From Haliotis asinina (lineage: Eukaryota > Mollusca > Gastropoda > Lepetellida > Haliotidae): a DNA stretch of 64,000 nt. The stretch lies in contig NC_090292.1 of the NCBI RefSeq assembly GCF_037392515.1, positions 46,923,747-46,987,746 of the forward strand. Reading direction: 5' to 3'. The notes beneath the pieces were generated by a model. The model ran no database searches, was not told the DNA's origin, and saw nothing but the letters and a program-made list of their open reading frames with translations. The position numbers were made by a program, and so were the translations under genes. This document shows, piece by piece, positions 36,716-49,600 of the stretch (positions are counted from its first letter, which is position 1; each line of letters starts with the position of its first letter).

Positions 36716-36986
36716 AATGAGAGAAACCGATGTTTAGTCACACCGGGGTGAATGTTGGTGGACTTAATGTGTTGAGTGATTTCGTCGAAGGCAGTTCATG
36801 ACCCTGTGCGATAGTTTAGGTCTGTGTGGTACCGAACAATTACAATATCTAATGGATACTTTAGTTTATTTTAGCCTTAGAATCAGAGTAAGCAAGTCTC
36901 TATAGTCAACCTACTACTTAGCTGACTTTGATGAGTTCATGGCAGACATCTTCCAGTCCCTTGCTTTCCACTACGAGGTTCATCTA

Positions 36987-38283
36987 TAGTATTCCCAGAA
37001 ATTATTGAGAATCATGTTGCGTCATGTAACACATTACGTTTATTAACTTCTGGCGTTTTACTTACATAAACATGTTAAAACATCATCCTTTTACAGTCTC
37101 AGTCTTGTTTTAGTACTTTGTTAGACCTCCTCGCTCAGCAATGCATGCCTGAATACGCCTTGGCACACTACCCATCAAAGTTTGTAGGTAATCGTGTGAC
37201 AGGGTATCCCAATATTGGACAACCTCGGCCTTCATATCTTCAATATTTCTCAGTCCCTTTTGGTTTATTCTGTCCTTCATGACTACCCACACATTCTCAA
37301 TTGGGTTTAGGTCTGGGCTGTAACTGGGCCAGTCTAAAACTTGAACATTTTCGCCCGACAACCACTGTTTTGTGTAGCGCGCAGTGTGTTTTGGGTCATT
37401 ATCATGCTGGAAAATCCAATCATCTTCATACAATGTTTGTGCTGTCGGAAGAAGGTGACCATTTAGAATGTCAACGTATCTTTCTTTTGTCAAGTTTCCC
37501 GTGAAAACACACAATGGCGTCACTCCGCGAGCCGATATGCCACCCCACATGTGAAACTTCGGGCTATGTTTTGGTCGCTGGTAGATAGGTTTGACAGTAT
37601 CTTTGGTCCAAATTTTCACACAATTAGGGAAAAGCCAAACAGAACTTTCATCCGAAAAGAAAACATTATCCCAATCTTGATTTTCATGAGCCCGACACCA
37701 GTTTAAACGTTTTTCCTTTTGTGCATCTTTCATCAACGGCGAACGAATTCCACGTTTTTTCACCCAATTAAGTCTCTGTAATTCCTGCCTAACTGTTTCA
37801 TTGCATACCTGAGGACTTCCTCTGCTAATCATTTCATTTCTGATGTTCTCAACACTTTTCAATTTGCCCCTACTCACAATCTGCCCAAGTCTTCGGCGAT
37901 CCACAACACTGAATTTCCTAGGCCGACCTGCCCCTGCTTTGTGCTCTATCCCGGTTCCTGTTTGAATATTCTTCAAAGTTCTGTAAACTGTAGACAGAGG
38001 AATACCATGTCTACAAGCTAACACTTTAGCATCAGCCTCGCCCCTTTCAAAATCATCTAGAATGAGCTTTCTTTTCTCTCTTGCTGTAAATTCTACCATG
38101 TCAACACAGAAAGCCGTCTGCTCAGACAAGGGAGATAACTCTTGACGTAATGAGCTGCCTTCTAAGCCTTCAAGAGTTGTGTCCCTTATTCAGTATGTTT
38201 AGTGCATAGTGAAAGCCCTTTTTCCAATCTTAGCATCATTAGAAAAAAAACAAAGATTTTCTCAATAATTTCTGGGAACACTG
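36987..38283 (-). mobile_element. Tc1-type transposon, copy 1, intact
   Basis: 1297 bp between TA target duplications (36985-36986, 38284-38285). Ends tagtattcccagaaattatt and, reversed, cagtgttcccagaaattatt give inverted repeats of about 25 bp with two mismatches. It encodes one full transposase on the minus strand. Copy 2 is at 54316-55613. Confidence 0.93.
37110..38099 (-). CDS. Tc1-family transposase, copy 1
   Basis: 329 aa from ATG 38099 (MVEFTAREKRKL). The frame is open 10 codons further upstream but without an ATG, and copy 2 has its ATG at the same place. Domains: two helix-turn-helix modules with the linker GAGRPRKFS between them, then the DDE core with FFSDESSVW (Asp 1), QHDNDPKHTAR (Asp 2) and SPDLNPIENVW (Glu), 34 residues between the last two, so DD34E. 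Ends AERGGLTKY. Cut-and-paste transposition at TA. No stop, frameshift or lost catalytic residue. Confidence 0.95.
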   Translation of the reverse strand: MVEFTAREKRKLILDDFERGEADAKVLACRHGIPLSTVYRTLKNIQTGTGIEHKAGAGRPRKFSVVDRRRLGQIVSRGKLKSVENIRNEMISRGSPQVCNETVRQELQRLNWVKKRGIRSPLMKDAQKEKRLNWCRAHENQDWDNVFFSDESSVWLFPNCVKIWTKDTVKPIYQRPKHSPKFHMWGGISARGVTPLCVFTGNLTKERYVDILNGHLLPTAQTLYEDDWIFQHDNDPKHTARYTKQWLSGENVQVLDWPSYSPDLNPIENVWVVMKDRINQKGLRNIEDMKAEVVQYWDTLSHDYLQTLMGSVPRRIQACIAERGGLTKY

Positions 38284-38365
38284 TATGTATGTCACACTAG
38301 AGCTCATGGATGGGCCCCAGACTGGTCTAGATACCCTAACCACACGACAGACCACACCACCTGTA

Positions 38366-38366
38366 G

Positions 38367-38444
<78 letters not shown>

Positions 38445-38497
38445 TCATCATCACCATCACCATCACCATCACCATCACCATCATCATCATCATCATC
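38366..38497. repeat. (CAT)n/(CACCAT)n microsatellite
   Basis: About 130 bp of catcat with caccat interruptions, 80 bp outside Tc1 copy 1. Confidence 0.96.
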
Positions 38498-38499
38498 CG

Positions 38500-39780
38500 C
38501 AAGAACGTCTGTCAGGATACGAACTCACATGTAGCACTTCACCTGCGCCGATTCAGTCCGATAGCTCAGTGTTCAGAACGTTCAGCCTATTCTGTACCAG
38601 TTGAGGGATCGGTTCTCAGTGATTTGAAACTAGAGCTTGGTAGCTGAGTGCCACCTGGTTTGCTTCACTGTTTCACTGCAGTGTTCAGCACTCTAAGATA
38701 TCAAGTGTATTTCTCTGCATACTGAGAGTGGAAAACGGAAAGTGTCTCTATATAGTTTTCTGAAAAAACCCACTGATTTCTTGTGGTTGTGGGAGCTGAA
38801 TAATCAAGCATTGAGCTTCTAGGCTGGATGTAACTTTTGCATATTCGTAACCCCAACTGAAAATACTTCTCAAGGACTCGGCAATATTATAGCTATGTGC
38901 CCCCGATCATCTGTTTGATTGATACTTTTCTATGTGCCCCCGGTCTGTATATAATCGAGTTTGCATTATACAATCCAGTCCCCAACATCATGAAAATACA
39001 CCTGCCATGGTATGATACGATGACATGTGACAACCAAGCCAGTGGGTTGATCCTATCAGTGACATCTTACAACAAGCATGGGCTAATGATGACAAATTCC
39101 AACCCATACCTTCACGGGCTCCAGTTATGCAGCACTAGTAATTAGGGTATAGTAAATACAACATGCTTGTCAGATAGTATAACCTATGAACCTATCAACC
39201 CTGAGAAATGGCATATTGTAGAAAAATGAATTAAAATGTAAAATGCCCATCAGATCCAAGGAGATGGCATTTGCTTTGAATAGAAGCCTTTCAGCCCAGG
39301 TGTAACTGTAGCTTAACTGGAATATTATGACAAAGTTACATTCAAATAACCGAGCTCCACAGAAGGAAGAACATGTAGAGCACTGAAATAGTACGAGATA
39401 CGATGTGCATGATGCTTAAGGAAAACTCACACCATTTTGATTCAGCTTCGTTTCTTGTTATTGAGGCCATAACACTGTGCCTTAAGTATTCAGAATGTAT
39501 TTATGGTTGTCAAAGGAAGAAGATTTACTTGGTGGCTTCACATTATACTGTCCAACATATATCACACATATTTTACAGTTCTACCATTTAGGGTCAGGAG
39601 TCGGAGATGACTATGTCTTCTTGTGGGTTTGTCACCATGCTGATGTGGTGTATCTGCAAGGCACATTGTCTGAAAGGGAGCATCTCCCTGCTGCCTTATT
39701 CCATCTCACATTCCACACAAGGATAACGTTATCGTTCTTTGATGCTCATTATGACTATGCTTTGGTTTCCTCGTATAGCA
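38500..39780. other. Gene-free stretch
   Basis: No exon recognised. Open frames of 60-100 codons at 38897-39145 and 39403-39797 show no domain and no supported splice sites. Confidence 0.4.
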
Positions 39781-39785
39781 CATGG

Positions 39786-40085
39786 GTGAGTGAGTGAGAT
39801 AATATTTAACGTCACCCCGGCATTATTTCAGTCACATCGTGACCAGAGCATGCTTGATATTGAAAAGGAATATGTATATATTATTAAAACAAGAGAAAAA
39901 AAACCCCAAAAACACTTGTCATGGGAGAGTAAACCAACTGGAATATCACAGATACAATTAAGAACTCGTGTAGAAAGTTAAAACAAATAGCACTATTTGG
40001 GCACAACCATGTAAAAATATGGGCTATTCATCACCGACAACTGAACAAATGAAGGTAGATCACCAAACTAGGGCCACGAGTTGTT
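39786..40085 (+). mobile_element. SINE-B copy, 5' two thirds
   Basis: gagtgagtgagataatattt, aacgtcaccccggcattatt and ggtagatcaccaaactaggg. An A/C-rich low-complexity stretch follows at 40160-40290. Confidence 0.75.
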
Positions 40086-40342
40086 CTGGACTACCAGTTG
40101 CTAATTATAGAATATTCACTGCAGATCGCGAGTAGCATTGGAATATTCACCAATTCCAAACAGATAAAAACAAACAAACAAACAACAACAACAACAACAA
40201 AAACAAATCCAAAAACTAACCAACCAAAACGAAACAAACAAACAAACAAACACAAATAAACAACAAAAAACACAACAAAAATCAAACAAACTCTCTAATC
40301 ATATCCATTCCATGACTGACTGGCTGTATTTTCTTTTTCTAG

Positions 40343-41135
40343 TTCAAGGCATTGGCAGCAGCTTGAACTCAAGGATGCCTGGTATACAAGCACGTATGTT
40401 GCTGATATCTCATTCTGAGGGATCTCTATCCCAGCTGTTCCTGCAAAATTCATCAGTGGAGGAACATCCCCATCGCAGCCACGCGATGTCAAGGCGCTGG
40501 TCTTCATGCTTTCTTCACAGCGGCTTCTTATCGCTTCAGCCTTTCCAAACCGCATTACGTCAGTAACATTAGATGGCAAGAACGAAACCATTATAGACAA
40601 AGGGAAATATGTTATCAGTATGAACGTTGATGACGCCAAACAGACAATATTCGTCTCACGTTTGGGACAGCCTAGAGCATACCGATTGTTTGTGAACGGT
40701 ACAAACTGCACGTGTATTTTGAAACTAAAGTCTTATCAAATATACAGTCTTGCCTTGGATATCAAACAAACGTTGGTGTATGGGAATTCGCACACTCATG
40801 TCTTTTCTGCCACTTACAGTGGGGAGAATATTCGTGTGATCAGGTCGTGCTCATCAAGTACAGTTCTTGCCGTTGATGCAGATTTACAAGTCCTTTACTA
40901 CAACATGGGCAAAGTGCTTTATCAGATGTCTTTGCTGCAAAATACTACCACCAAAATAAGGTCTTTGCCGTTCATGATACTTAACATGGCTTACCAAGAT
41001 GATACCATATATGCAAGTCCACTCAAAGGCAGGTCGATGGGAATCATTCGTCTGAATCAGACCCGAGATAGGTATCTAAACGTAACCATTGATGGAACTT
41101 TACTTTATGATGTAATCTTCTGTCTTATCCCATGA
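40343..41135 (+). pseudogene. Propeller exon paralogue (copy B), frameshifted
   Basis: Paralogue of exon 2 of the 24-30 kb gene. Acceptor tttctttttctag ends at 40342, in the same phase as copy A. The first part (MLLISHSEGSLSQLFLQN, SSV) aligns with ILFKSHYKPYVNKFFLKN of copy A in one frame. From about 40490 the match continues in another frame: ALVFMLSSQRLLIAS, SMNVDDAKQTIFVS, IYSLALDIKQTLVYG, TVLAVDADLQVLYYN, and the end DVIFCLIP with stop tga. The change equals one lost base (or two gained) between about 40455 and 40495. No first exon was found upstream. It is either a pseudogene or a living gene with a consensus error here; the remaining frame of about 210 codons is clean, with several N-glycosylation sequons. 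Confidence 0.7.
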
Positions 41136-41136
41136 G

Positions 41137-41330
41137 AGTGAGTGAGTGAGTGAGTGAGTTTAGTTTTACGCCTCACTCAACAATATTCCAGCTATAGGGC
41201 GGCTGTCTGTACATAATCGAGTCTGGACCACACAATCTAGTGATCAACAGCATAAGCATCAATTTGCGCAAGTGGGAACCGATGACATGTGTCCACCAAG
41301 TCAGCGAGCCTGAAAGCCTTCTGATCTACT
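41137..41330 (+). mobile_element. SINE-A copy
   Basis: Starts directly after the copy B stop: gagt units, tttagttttacgcctcactc, aatctagtgatcaacagcat and accgatgacatgtgtccacc. Confidence 0.8.
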
Positions 41331-41339
41331 GAACTATTT

Positions 41340-41540
41340 CAGCATAATCTTCGGGATAACCACGGAGGAATTGTGTCATATGTATCACAGCAGGACGTAA
41401 ATTGATATATCTGGATATCTTCTTATCCTTATAGCGAAGGGGAGTTTTATCATATGTATCACAATAGAAGGTGAATCGATATATCGTGTTCATTCTCATC
41501 CTTACAGAGGAGATTTTTATCACATGTGTCAGAGTCTTGT
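41340..41540. repeat. Short ~70-bp tandem duplication
   Basis: Two to three diverged copies with tcatatgtatcacaatagaa, gaatcgatatatcg and ttctcatccttacag blocks. Confidence 0.6.
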
Positions 41541-41884
41541 TTCTTGACAAGGCTTCTTGCTGAAGGTTGTTCGGAATTGAATAATTGATCAGCTCCACGG
41601 AATGTTTTACTACCAGCAAGAGAAGCACGTGCACGTACTAGGTGATTAACTATAGTCTGGCATGGGCCATGTTTGGTCACTTTGTTGAAGAAAACTACAT
41701 GTACACATTGGTCTGCCATTGTAAATTATGAATTGAACTTCATAATAATAGCTTATGTGGACAACGTTTTAGTTATTAAATCATCATTCATGAAATTAAA
41801 AATTCAAAATAATAGAACACTCTTAATGCATCATGCCAAATAAGAAGACAGTACTTGTAATTTACGGGTAAAGTAGACCCATGA

Positions 41885-41972
41885 AGGTCCGGGGTAGAAT
41901 AGGCCTTCAGCAACCCATTCTTGCCATAAAAGGCGACTATGCTTGTCGTAAGAGGCGACTAACGGGGATGTT
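41885..41972 (-). mobile_element. SINE-A distal fragment
   Basis: aggtccggggtagaataggc and ataaaaggcgactatgcttg, ending taagaggcgactaacgggg. Confidence 0.75.
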
Positions 41973-41984
41973 TACCAGAATATT

Positions 41985-43022
41985 CAAAATGCGACATATG
42001 TACTTACTCATGGTCTATGATAGATATGTATCTTAATGTTCAATATGCGAGATAGCTAGTTCTTCATGGTATATTATAGATATGTATCTGAATGTTCAAT
42101 ATGCGAGATAGCTAGTTCTTCATGGTATATTATAGATTTAGAGCAAACGGTTCAAATAAACGAGATATCTAGTTCTTCGTGGTCCGTGGTAGATTTGTAT
42201 CAGAGTGTTCAAATAATCGAGACATCTAGTTCATCGTGGTGTATGAACGATTTGTATCAGAGTGTTCCAATACGTGAGATACCTATTCCTCGTACTGTGT
42301 AAAACATTTGTATCAGAATGTTCCAATATGTGAGATACCTAGTCCTCGTGCTGTATAAAACATTTGTGTCAGAATGTTCCAATACGCGAGATACCTACCT
42401 ATTCCTCGTGCTGTTTAAAACATTTGTATCAGAATGTTCCAATGTGTGAGATACCCATTTCTCGTGCTGTATAAAACATTTGTATCAACAGTTCCAATAT
42501 GCAAGATACCTAGTCCTCGTGCTGTATAAAACATTTGTATCAGAATGTTCCAATATGTGAGATACCTAGTCCTCGTGCTGTATAAAACATTTGTATCAGA
42601 ATGTTCCAATATTCGAGATACCTATTTCTCGTGCTGTATAAAACATTTGTATCAGAATGTTCCAATATGTGAGATACCCATTTCTCGTGCTGTATAAAAC
42701 ATTTGTATCAAAAGTTCCAATATGTGAGATACCTAGTCCTCGTGCTGTATAAAACATTTGTGTCAGAATGTTCCAATACGCGAGATACCTATTCCTCGTG
42801 CTGTTTAAAACATTTGTATCAGAATGTTCCAATATGTGAGATACCCATTTCTCGTGCTGTATAAAACATTTGTATCAAAAGTTCCAATATGCAAGATACC
42901 TAGTCCTCGTGCTGTATAAAACATTTGTGTCAGAATGTTCCAATATGCGAGATACCTATTCCTCGTGCTGTATAAAACATTTGTATCAGAATGTTCCAAT
43001 ATGTGAGATACCTATTCCTCGT
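41985..43022. repeat. 56-bp minisatellite, about 18 units
   Basis: Unit acatttgtatcagaatgttc, caatatgtgagatacctagt, cctcgtgctgtataaa. The first five units are a diverged form with gctagttcttcatgg. One unit has a 4-base insertion; a few have lost bases in tcaaaagttcc. Confidence 0.94.
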
Positions 43023-43025
43023 GAT

Positions 43026-43848
43026 ACATGTGTATAAGGAAGTTCAAATTTCTCATTCCGTGAAAAGGTCGTAGAATTTTAACGTTAAAGAACATAGTTG
43101 TGTTAAATGTAGCGTGAATACATGTACATAAATAATGCATGTATGTGAAAAAACCCGAGTGACCCAATATTGCATATACAGCTAACCGAAGGCAACATTT
43201 ACTCAATGAGTGACACGGATTAAAGAACGCAAACTTCACGCAGGTAGACAATGTCTACACAAAAACTGACGCTCTATTGTGGAGCAAGGACCATGAACAC
43301 ATTCGACGTCGTTGACAATTTACAAGTCTGGGTATTAGTTAGCTGTGAAGTGGTCTACGTGAAGGGTGTTTAGCTGACATTGACAAAAGTTTTGTGAAGT
43401 AATGATCGTCTGTAAAATCCACAGTTGAAGTACACACTGATATCAGAAGACATCTTACAATAACACATTGTTTATTAAACAACACACTCTCTTGTTGCAT
43501 TACTTTCGAATTCATACCTTCATTCCTGTTATACCGTGAATAGGTTATATCTTAGAAGTAACTGGTATTGATTTGTGAAGTGGGTGAGTTAATATTTAAC
43601 GTCATATCGGCAATATCTCTGCCATATCGTGACGTGCTTAGATGTAACACCAATACGTCGAACCACATCCAAACGATACTTAAATTCATTCACATATCAT
43701 AAAATAGCAAAAAAAAAAAAAAAAAAAGAAAAAAAATACAACTGACAATCTTTCTTTCAATCATGATCTAACCGGATTGCTAATAATTGTAATAATTGTA
43801 CAAAACGTATTTTTCAATGAAGAAAGATTACAATATGTACATCTGGGC
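43026..43848. other. Gene-free stretch
   Basis: No exon recognised. A SINE-B head fragment lies at 43583-43637 (gtgagttaatatttaacgtc) and an A-rich run at 43710-43737. Confidence 0.45.
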
Positions 43849-43849
43849 T

Positions 43850-43992
43850 TATACTTTACTCGTCACACCGAAAACCCAGGGTCGAATCCCCACATGGACA
43901 CAATATTTGAAGCCTATTTCTAGTCTTGACGCCGTGAATGTTGCTGGACAACTGCTAAGGGCGGCTTTAAGTGTAAGCTCACTCACTCACAC
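43850..43992 (+). mobile_element. tRNA-derived SINE, degraded
   Basis: cccagggtcgaatccccaca (box B), atggacacaat, and tgaatgttgctggacaactg with an actcactcac end; a diverged copy of the 31.9-kb element. Confidence 0.7.
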
Positions 43993-45412
43993 TTTCCGAC
44001 ATATCCCTCCTTCTAACGGCATTGATAACGGGAAATATTTGTCATGCATAAATTTGTTGTGCATTGTTAACACAATGTCAATAGACACAAGTTCAGACTA
44101 GTTCGTCAGTTTGGGAAATTATACACTGATTTTCTGAAACAATATTTACTGAGATAGGAAACAATATTTACTGAGATAGCTTTTAAGGTATTGCCAGCTT
44201 TTACTACATGAATGCACATCCCAAGTGTATCGATCTATGATACAAGGACGCACACATCTCACGATACGAGAATAATAAACAATTATTATGTCTTATCTTG
44301 CAAAAAAAAATCTACTATTGACATTAATAACACACCGATGGCGATGGCACAGATTATAATGACCAAATGTTACCACAACACAATACATGTGCGTGCCAAT
44401 ATTGACAATAAATCTAAATGTTTTGATATTTTTCATGAAAGATATTGTATATTTGTGGACAGCAGGTAGGAAGTTGAACGCCTTGGCAACGGTACAGATG
44501 TGACAAACCTCTTTTTACACCAAAAAGAAGAAAGAAGTCGATTGTTCAATTATGGGTGCATCGTGAGTAGGTTTGCAAGATAAACACACCTTGAAGCGAA
44601 ATCATAATAAAGTTGATTTCAAACCGAACGCGTTGAATTTATAGCAACTATAATTTTGTTATTGTTTCGCCAATGTCTCGAACTCGGATGAGACGAATTC
44701 CCGGTTGTGTCGAAGCCATATCTTAGTTCCTACCGATTTTCTTGTATTTATCATCATTTCTGTGCTGACGGTTGTATTGAACACTCGGATATGTCATCTT
44801 TAATTAAGCCTATGGTGGTACACCGAACGCCGAAAAGACCATGAAGGTCCGGATTAGGATATTGGTACGACTGATTTCACTGACTCCGAAAATATATCTG
44901 ATGTATAAAAAAAGAGATGGTGGTAAACATTAGCTGAGTGTTCAGTCGTTTTCTGTGTTTTGTGATGTGACATCAAGGTACATTGTACCATTGTGTGAGA
45001 TTACACTCCTGCCTCAAAATAGAAACTATCAGAAACTTAGTTCGAGATAAAGTTAGCGATCTAACCCACTTAGCCATTGTTGCCATGATCACGTTCAGAG
45101 TACATCTCTGATAAGTGTAAACTGACACTGTTCCAACTATGGAACGTCCTCGTATTTTACATATAACAGTTCAGGGTATAAGTGTATTTCATTACACTAT
45201 ACATGGTGGCTCAGCGGACTGCATTTCTTAAGTATTTTAGTATTTCATGTTGTTTGTAAAATACATGTTCCGAGGTGATTTGTGTCCCATGAGTCTCAGT
45301 TGTCATATGATTAAGGCATTTGTTTGAAATTACATTACAAACAAACATTTCAGCAACCTAACCCTTTCAGGCACCCCCGAGACTTTACGACGTCTTTCAA
45401 AAAGGGGTCAAA
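43993..45412. other. Gene-free stretch
   Basis: AT-rich with no supported exon. A short SINE-A remnant (gaccatgaaggtccgga) is at about 44838. Confidence 0.4.
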
Positions 45413-45414
45413 TG

Positions 45415-46215
45415 AAATATTTGCCACCTAATCCGGGATTCGATCCCTCTGAAAGGAACAACAAACTGCCAGCACACAAAGCCACCGTGACAGAGTCTGT
45501 GCACCAACTCACCAAGTCATTTCGGTTTGCACTCGGGAGATTTTGGTGGGGTCAGTGATTACCTTATGATACAGTACCCTTGCTACCTGCGTGGACCCTA
45601 GTTGGGTTTACACCAGCCCTTCAGTTGCTGGTGATTGTGGGAAATGTCAGCCAAAATTGAAACAACAAGTATACTACGTTTAAAAAGTCTGGTAGGTTTA
45701 AATATACTTTAAATGTTTCGGGACTTACGTACCCTCTCAGGGGGACAATAATTTTACAATGCTTCAACCCTCTCGCATTAAATAGATCAATTTTCATCTC
45801 TGAAAGATATAGAAAACTCTGCAAATGAAGCACCGCTCATTTTATCATTTTACATTTTTGACGTTGCCAGGAACGATTTACGTTATACACATATATGTCT
45901 TCTTCAAGAATCGACTGAATGAGTTAATAGTTAACGTCACTTCGTCAAGTTTGAGCCACTTCGTGACAAGAACATGGTTCATATTGAAATGGAATATGTT
46001 TATATCAAATTCTGTCGTCAAAGGACAGTAAAACAGCTTGAATATTACAGATATAATCAAAACTGGTGTGGAACTTTAAAACTAATAGAACTAATTGGAC
46101 ACAACAAAACACAACACGGGCTTATACATCACTAACAACTAAAAGAAGATCACTTCATAAGGACCGTGGGGACCTGCTACCTGCATAGACCCAAGCTGGT
46201 TTGACACCATCCCTT
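45415..46215 (+). mobile_element. SINE cluster: tRNA-like relic and SINE-B pieces
   Basis: 45415-45505 holds a reverse box B (ccgggattcgatccctctga) of the 36-kb SINE type. 45545-45785 is the 3' half of SINE-B (gggacttacgtaccctctca). 45915-46215 is a SINE-B 5' part (gtcaaaggacagtaaaacag). Confidence 0.65.
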
Positions 46216-46620
46216 CGGCCGAGTTTAAACCAATATTAATCGAGTAAGTGGACGATTTACGTTATTTTGGTTTAGAGACTGTTGTTGCTGAAAGCTCGTA
46301 TCCATGTAAGAATCCAATTAGGATCTCTGTTTTAACACATTAAAAATTCATGATGTAGTAACAAACCCATTTTGAAACACACATCCTCAAAGTACAATAC
46401 AAGATGCTGCCTCAATGATCCTTCATGCTTTCGCTATAATGCTACCGTAAATTTTAAGATGATTTGATTTGGCCAGCATCCAAGAACATGTTACCATGGA
46501 ACATATATATCCACATCTATCTACGACCGTTCGTGTTGCATATTGGCAGTTTATCCTCACCATGGCAGTGTGTTAGAGGTACGTCACTTTCTAGTGAGCA
46601 GCGAGGTAAATCTGAGCATC

Positions 46621-49600
46621 ATGTACACCAGGCTGTCACTGCTAATTGTCTACATTCTGTTATGCATCACTCATGGTTTCAGTGGCTTAAGTCAGTTTGT
46701 TTATAACATGGACACATGCACCACTGTGACATTCCACAGAAGGTCTGAGATGGATGACCTGGTATTTACTGGGAGCCTGATAGAAGAGACGAAGCAGGTG
46801 GACATGAGGGCGGAATGTTTCTCTAAGTGTCAGTGGAGGGTTCTGTGTAACCTTGTCTTGTACAACCCTCTCACCAGAACGTGTAGACTACACTTTGATG
46901 CTTTTGACTGCAGCAGCGATGGCGATTCTGAGACTGGATGGCAGTACTATGGCGGTAAATATTTCCAAAGTAACACTTCTCTTTTCTCTAATTGGTCAAT
47001 GTCAAAACAGTGAAGGGTCTTTTTAACATCAATTATCGTTTAAATATTGAATTTTCTGATAAGTGCTGATATATGATCACTAACAGATACATATTGTATA
47101 AATTGGAAGTTTAGATTTGTTAGTGACTGTACCCTTGAAGGGGGTTCGAGTATTGTACAAGTACTGTGTCCTTTGAGGGTACCTAATTCCCAAAACATTC
47201 AAAGTTAATTTGCACATACTACTATCTTAATCATAGCGTATGTGTTAGTTTAATCCAAATTTTACAACATTCGCCAGCAGCTGATGGGATGTTGTAAATC
47301 CCACTAGGATCCATGAAGGAAGCAAATGTACTGTAAGTCCCCCTGGTCCCTAGTATGATGATCTACCTTCACTGTTGTCAATACATAGTGTGTTTTCATA
47401 ATGTACTTTGAATATAATAACTACTATTTTAAGTTTACATCTGTGTTTTACCGTCCTTCGCTGTCATAAGTTACCTATAATTAAATGTATACCTATATTT
47501 ATATATGATGCAACATAAAAAAATACACTTGTTCTCTCCCTCTTCCCGATCACATTGTGACTGGGTAATTGAGTTGTAGGAGTGTGTCTAAATTCTAAAT
47601 GAAACACTTACAGGTACCACTGAATGAACTTTAAAGTAGTGGGTACGGTATAATGAAAACCATTGTGATCAGCATGTTCATATCCCCTCAGAACCAGCAA
47701 AACGTAGCACTGATAATTCTAAAATGTTCAGTAATATGTATTCATACAAACATATCACAAGAGAGGTTTCATGTACAATGCAACTGTACATCAAATCTAA
47801 AGTAATGGGTTACAGATGTATTATCAACTCAAGTCTTGGCTTGAGAGTGAGAAACCGTTATACTGAATGTAACACAGTGAGAGGACAGGCAGCGGTTATG
47901 TGGGTCAAGGGTTGACGAGGGCATGCAGCTTATTGTACTTGAGGTAATCGTGTGTGTGTGTCAAGGTGAACACACCAACCAGCCTGTATATACAAAGTCA
48001 CTGATTCCTGAACATTCGAGCACAATACGACCATCGCCATTAACGTAGAATTCTCTCGTAGTTCCCCGGAAGTACGCAAAGCTAATCAAAACACTTACTC
48101 AAGGGGAGGTAACTCTACCTTTAAGCCTGCTGCCAAAGTACGAAAAGGACTGAACATTTATGATGCGACATGTGACCCATAAAAACTATCACTCAAAACA
48201 CTAAACGTTGTGACCCAATAACAATTATTACGTCATCAATAATACAATCCACAGACAATACACTCTCGTAACACTGTTGCAATCAGAATGAAGAAGTCAG
48301 CTGGTGCAAACAGTTCAAACCTCACCACATACAATGTTCCAGTGTCCTGTGACGGGTACAGACTGGCTAATGCTCGTCCAGACGAATACATCATCACAGC
48401 AGCCGTTGAAGAAGTTTGTCTGCCTCCATTTAAAGCCGTTGCTACTAACAGAACATCATCATCCTGTCTGCGAGACGGATCTTGGGAAAGTGTCAAGATC
48501 AAATGCACCGCATGCCACACTGGGACGCCCATGCCGACTATGGTATGCATCAACGTCACCGTGGGCACCGTCCCTCCACGTGATCGTAGTCCTAAATTTT
48601 CGTAACTCACATACTTCAGCATAGACTTACGACAGCTATAACGCTACGATCGATTTTTGAAACGGAGCTCTGGTTCCCCGTGCACATTGTGAAATATTGA
48701 TACCCCTATATTCATAGCATGTTACATTGTCCCGAATGTGTTGTGTTTACTGGTCTGAACCTATATTTTACTCTTTTTATACCCATGTCACCTTGGAGAG
48801 CTGTTGATTTTTGTGGTATATTTGAAAGTCATTTCAGCTGCTCTTACACCTAATTCATTTAAGCACACTGTAGTCTTTGGCAATCCCAAAGAAATCCTCC
48901 ATGGACAGTTTGGTAGTCTTTATATGGCCGTATGGTTCATTTTACACCTAGTCCGTTTTTTCGTTTGTGAATCGGAAACACTTCTTTCAACTCATCTCAA
49001 ATGTTTCAGTTTTTGTTTATCATGGCTATGCAATAGCACACAGTTGAGATAAAGCTTTCATAATGCAGACAGAAACGTGCATATACGTGGACGATTAGGG
49101 AAAGCACTTGCAGCGGGGAAAGCACCCTGCATTAATACAGGGACTATAAAAGGAAAGAGGGCTGTTAAGAGAAACTGCTAAGGGACGTAATTGTGACGTG
49201 TCTTTATGCATGGACTATTAACGGAGAAGTACCAGCGTTATGGAGTTTTGAGTGGAAGTACTTGCGTTGTGTGTTTATATGTAAACAAGTAAGGGGAGGC
49301 ACTTGCAACATGTATATATGCATGGACTAGTAAGGCGAGGTACTTGCGACATGTATATGTGCATGGACTAGTAAGGGGAGATACTTGCGTTGTGTGTTTA
49401 TACGTAAATTAGTAAGGGGAGGTACTTGCAACATGTATATGTGCATGGACTAGTAAGGGGAGGTACTTGCAACATGTATATATACATGGACTAGTGAGGA
49501 GAGGTACTTGCAACATGTATATATACATGGACTAGTAAGGGGAGGTACTTGCGACATGTATATATGCATGGACCAGTAGAGGGGGAGGGGTGGGGGGTGG

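Noticed and set aside
37301..37504. 67-codon plus-strand frame, repeated at 54630
   Set aside because: Shadow of the Tc1 transposase gene on the opposite strand.
38099..38129. Longer transposase start giving 339 residues
   Set aside because: The extra ten codons begin with TTG; the ATG at 38099 matches the start of copy 2.
48304..48624. Alternative 106-codon frame over the sushi-like exon
   Set aside because: Also open, but its Cys pattern matches no domain and it cannot lead in phase into the galectin exons.
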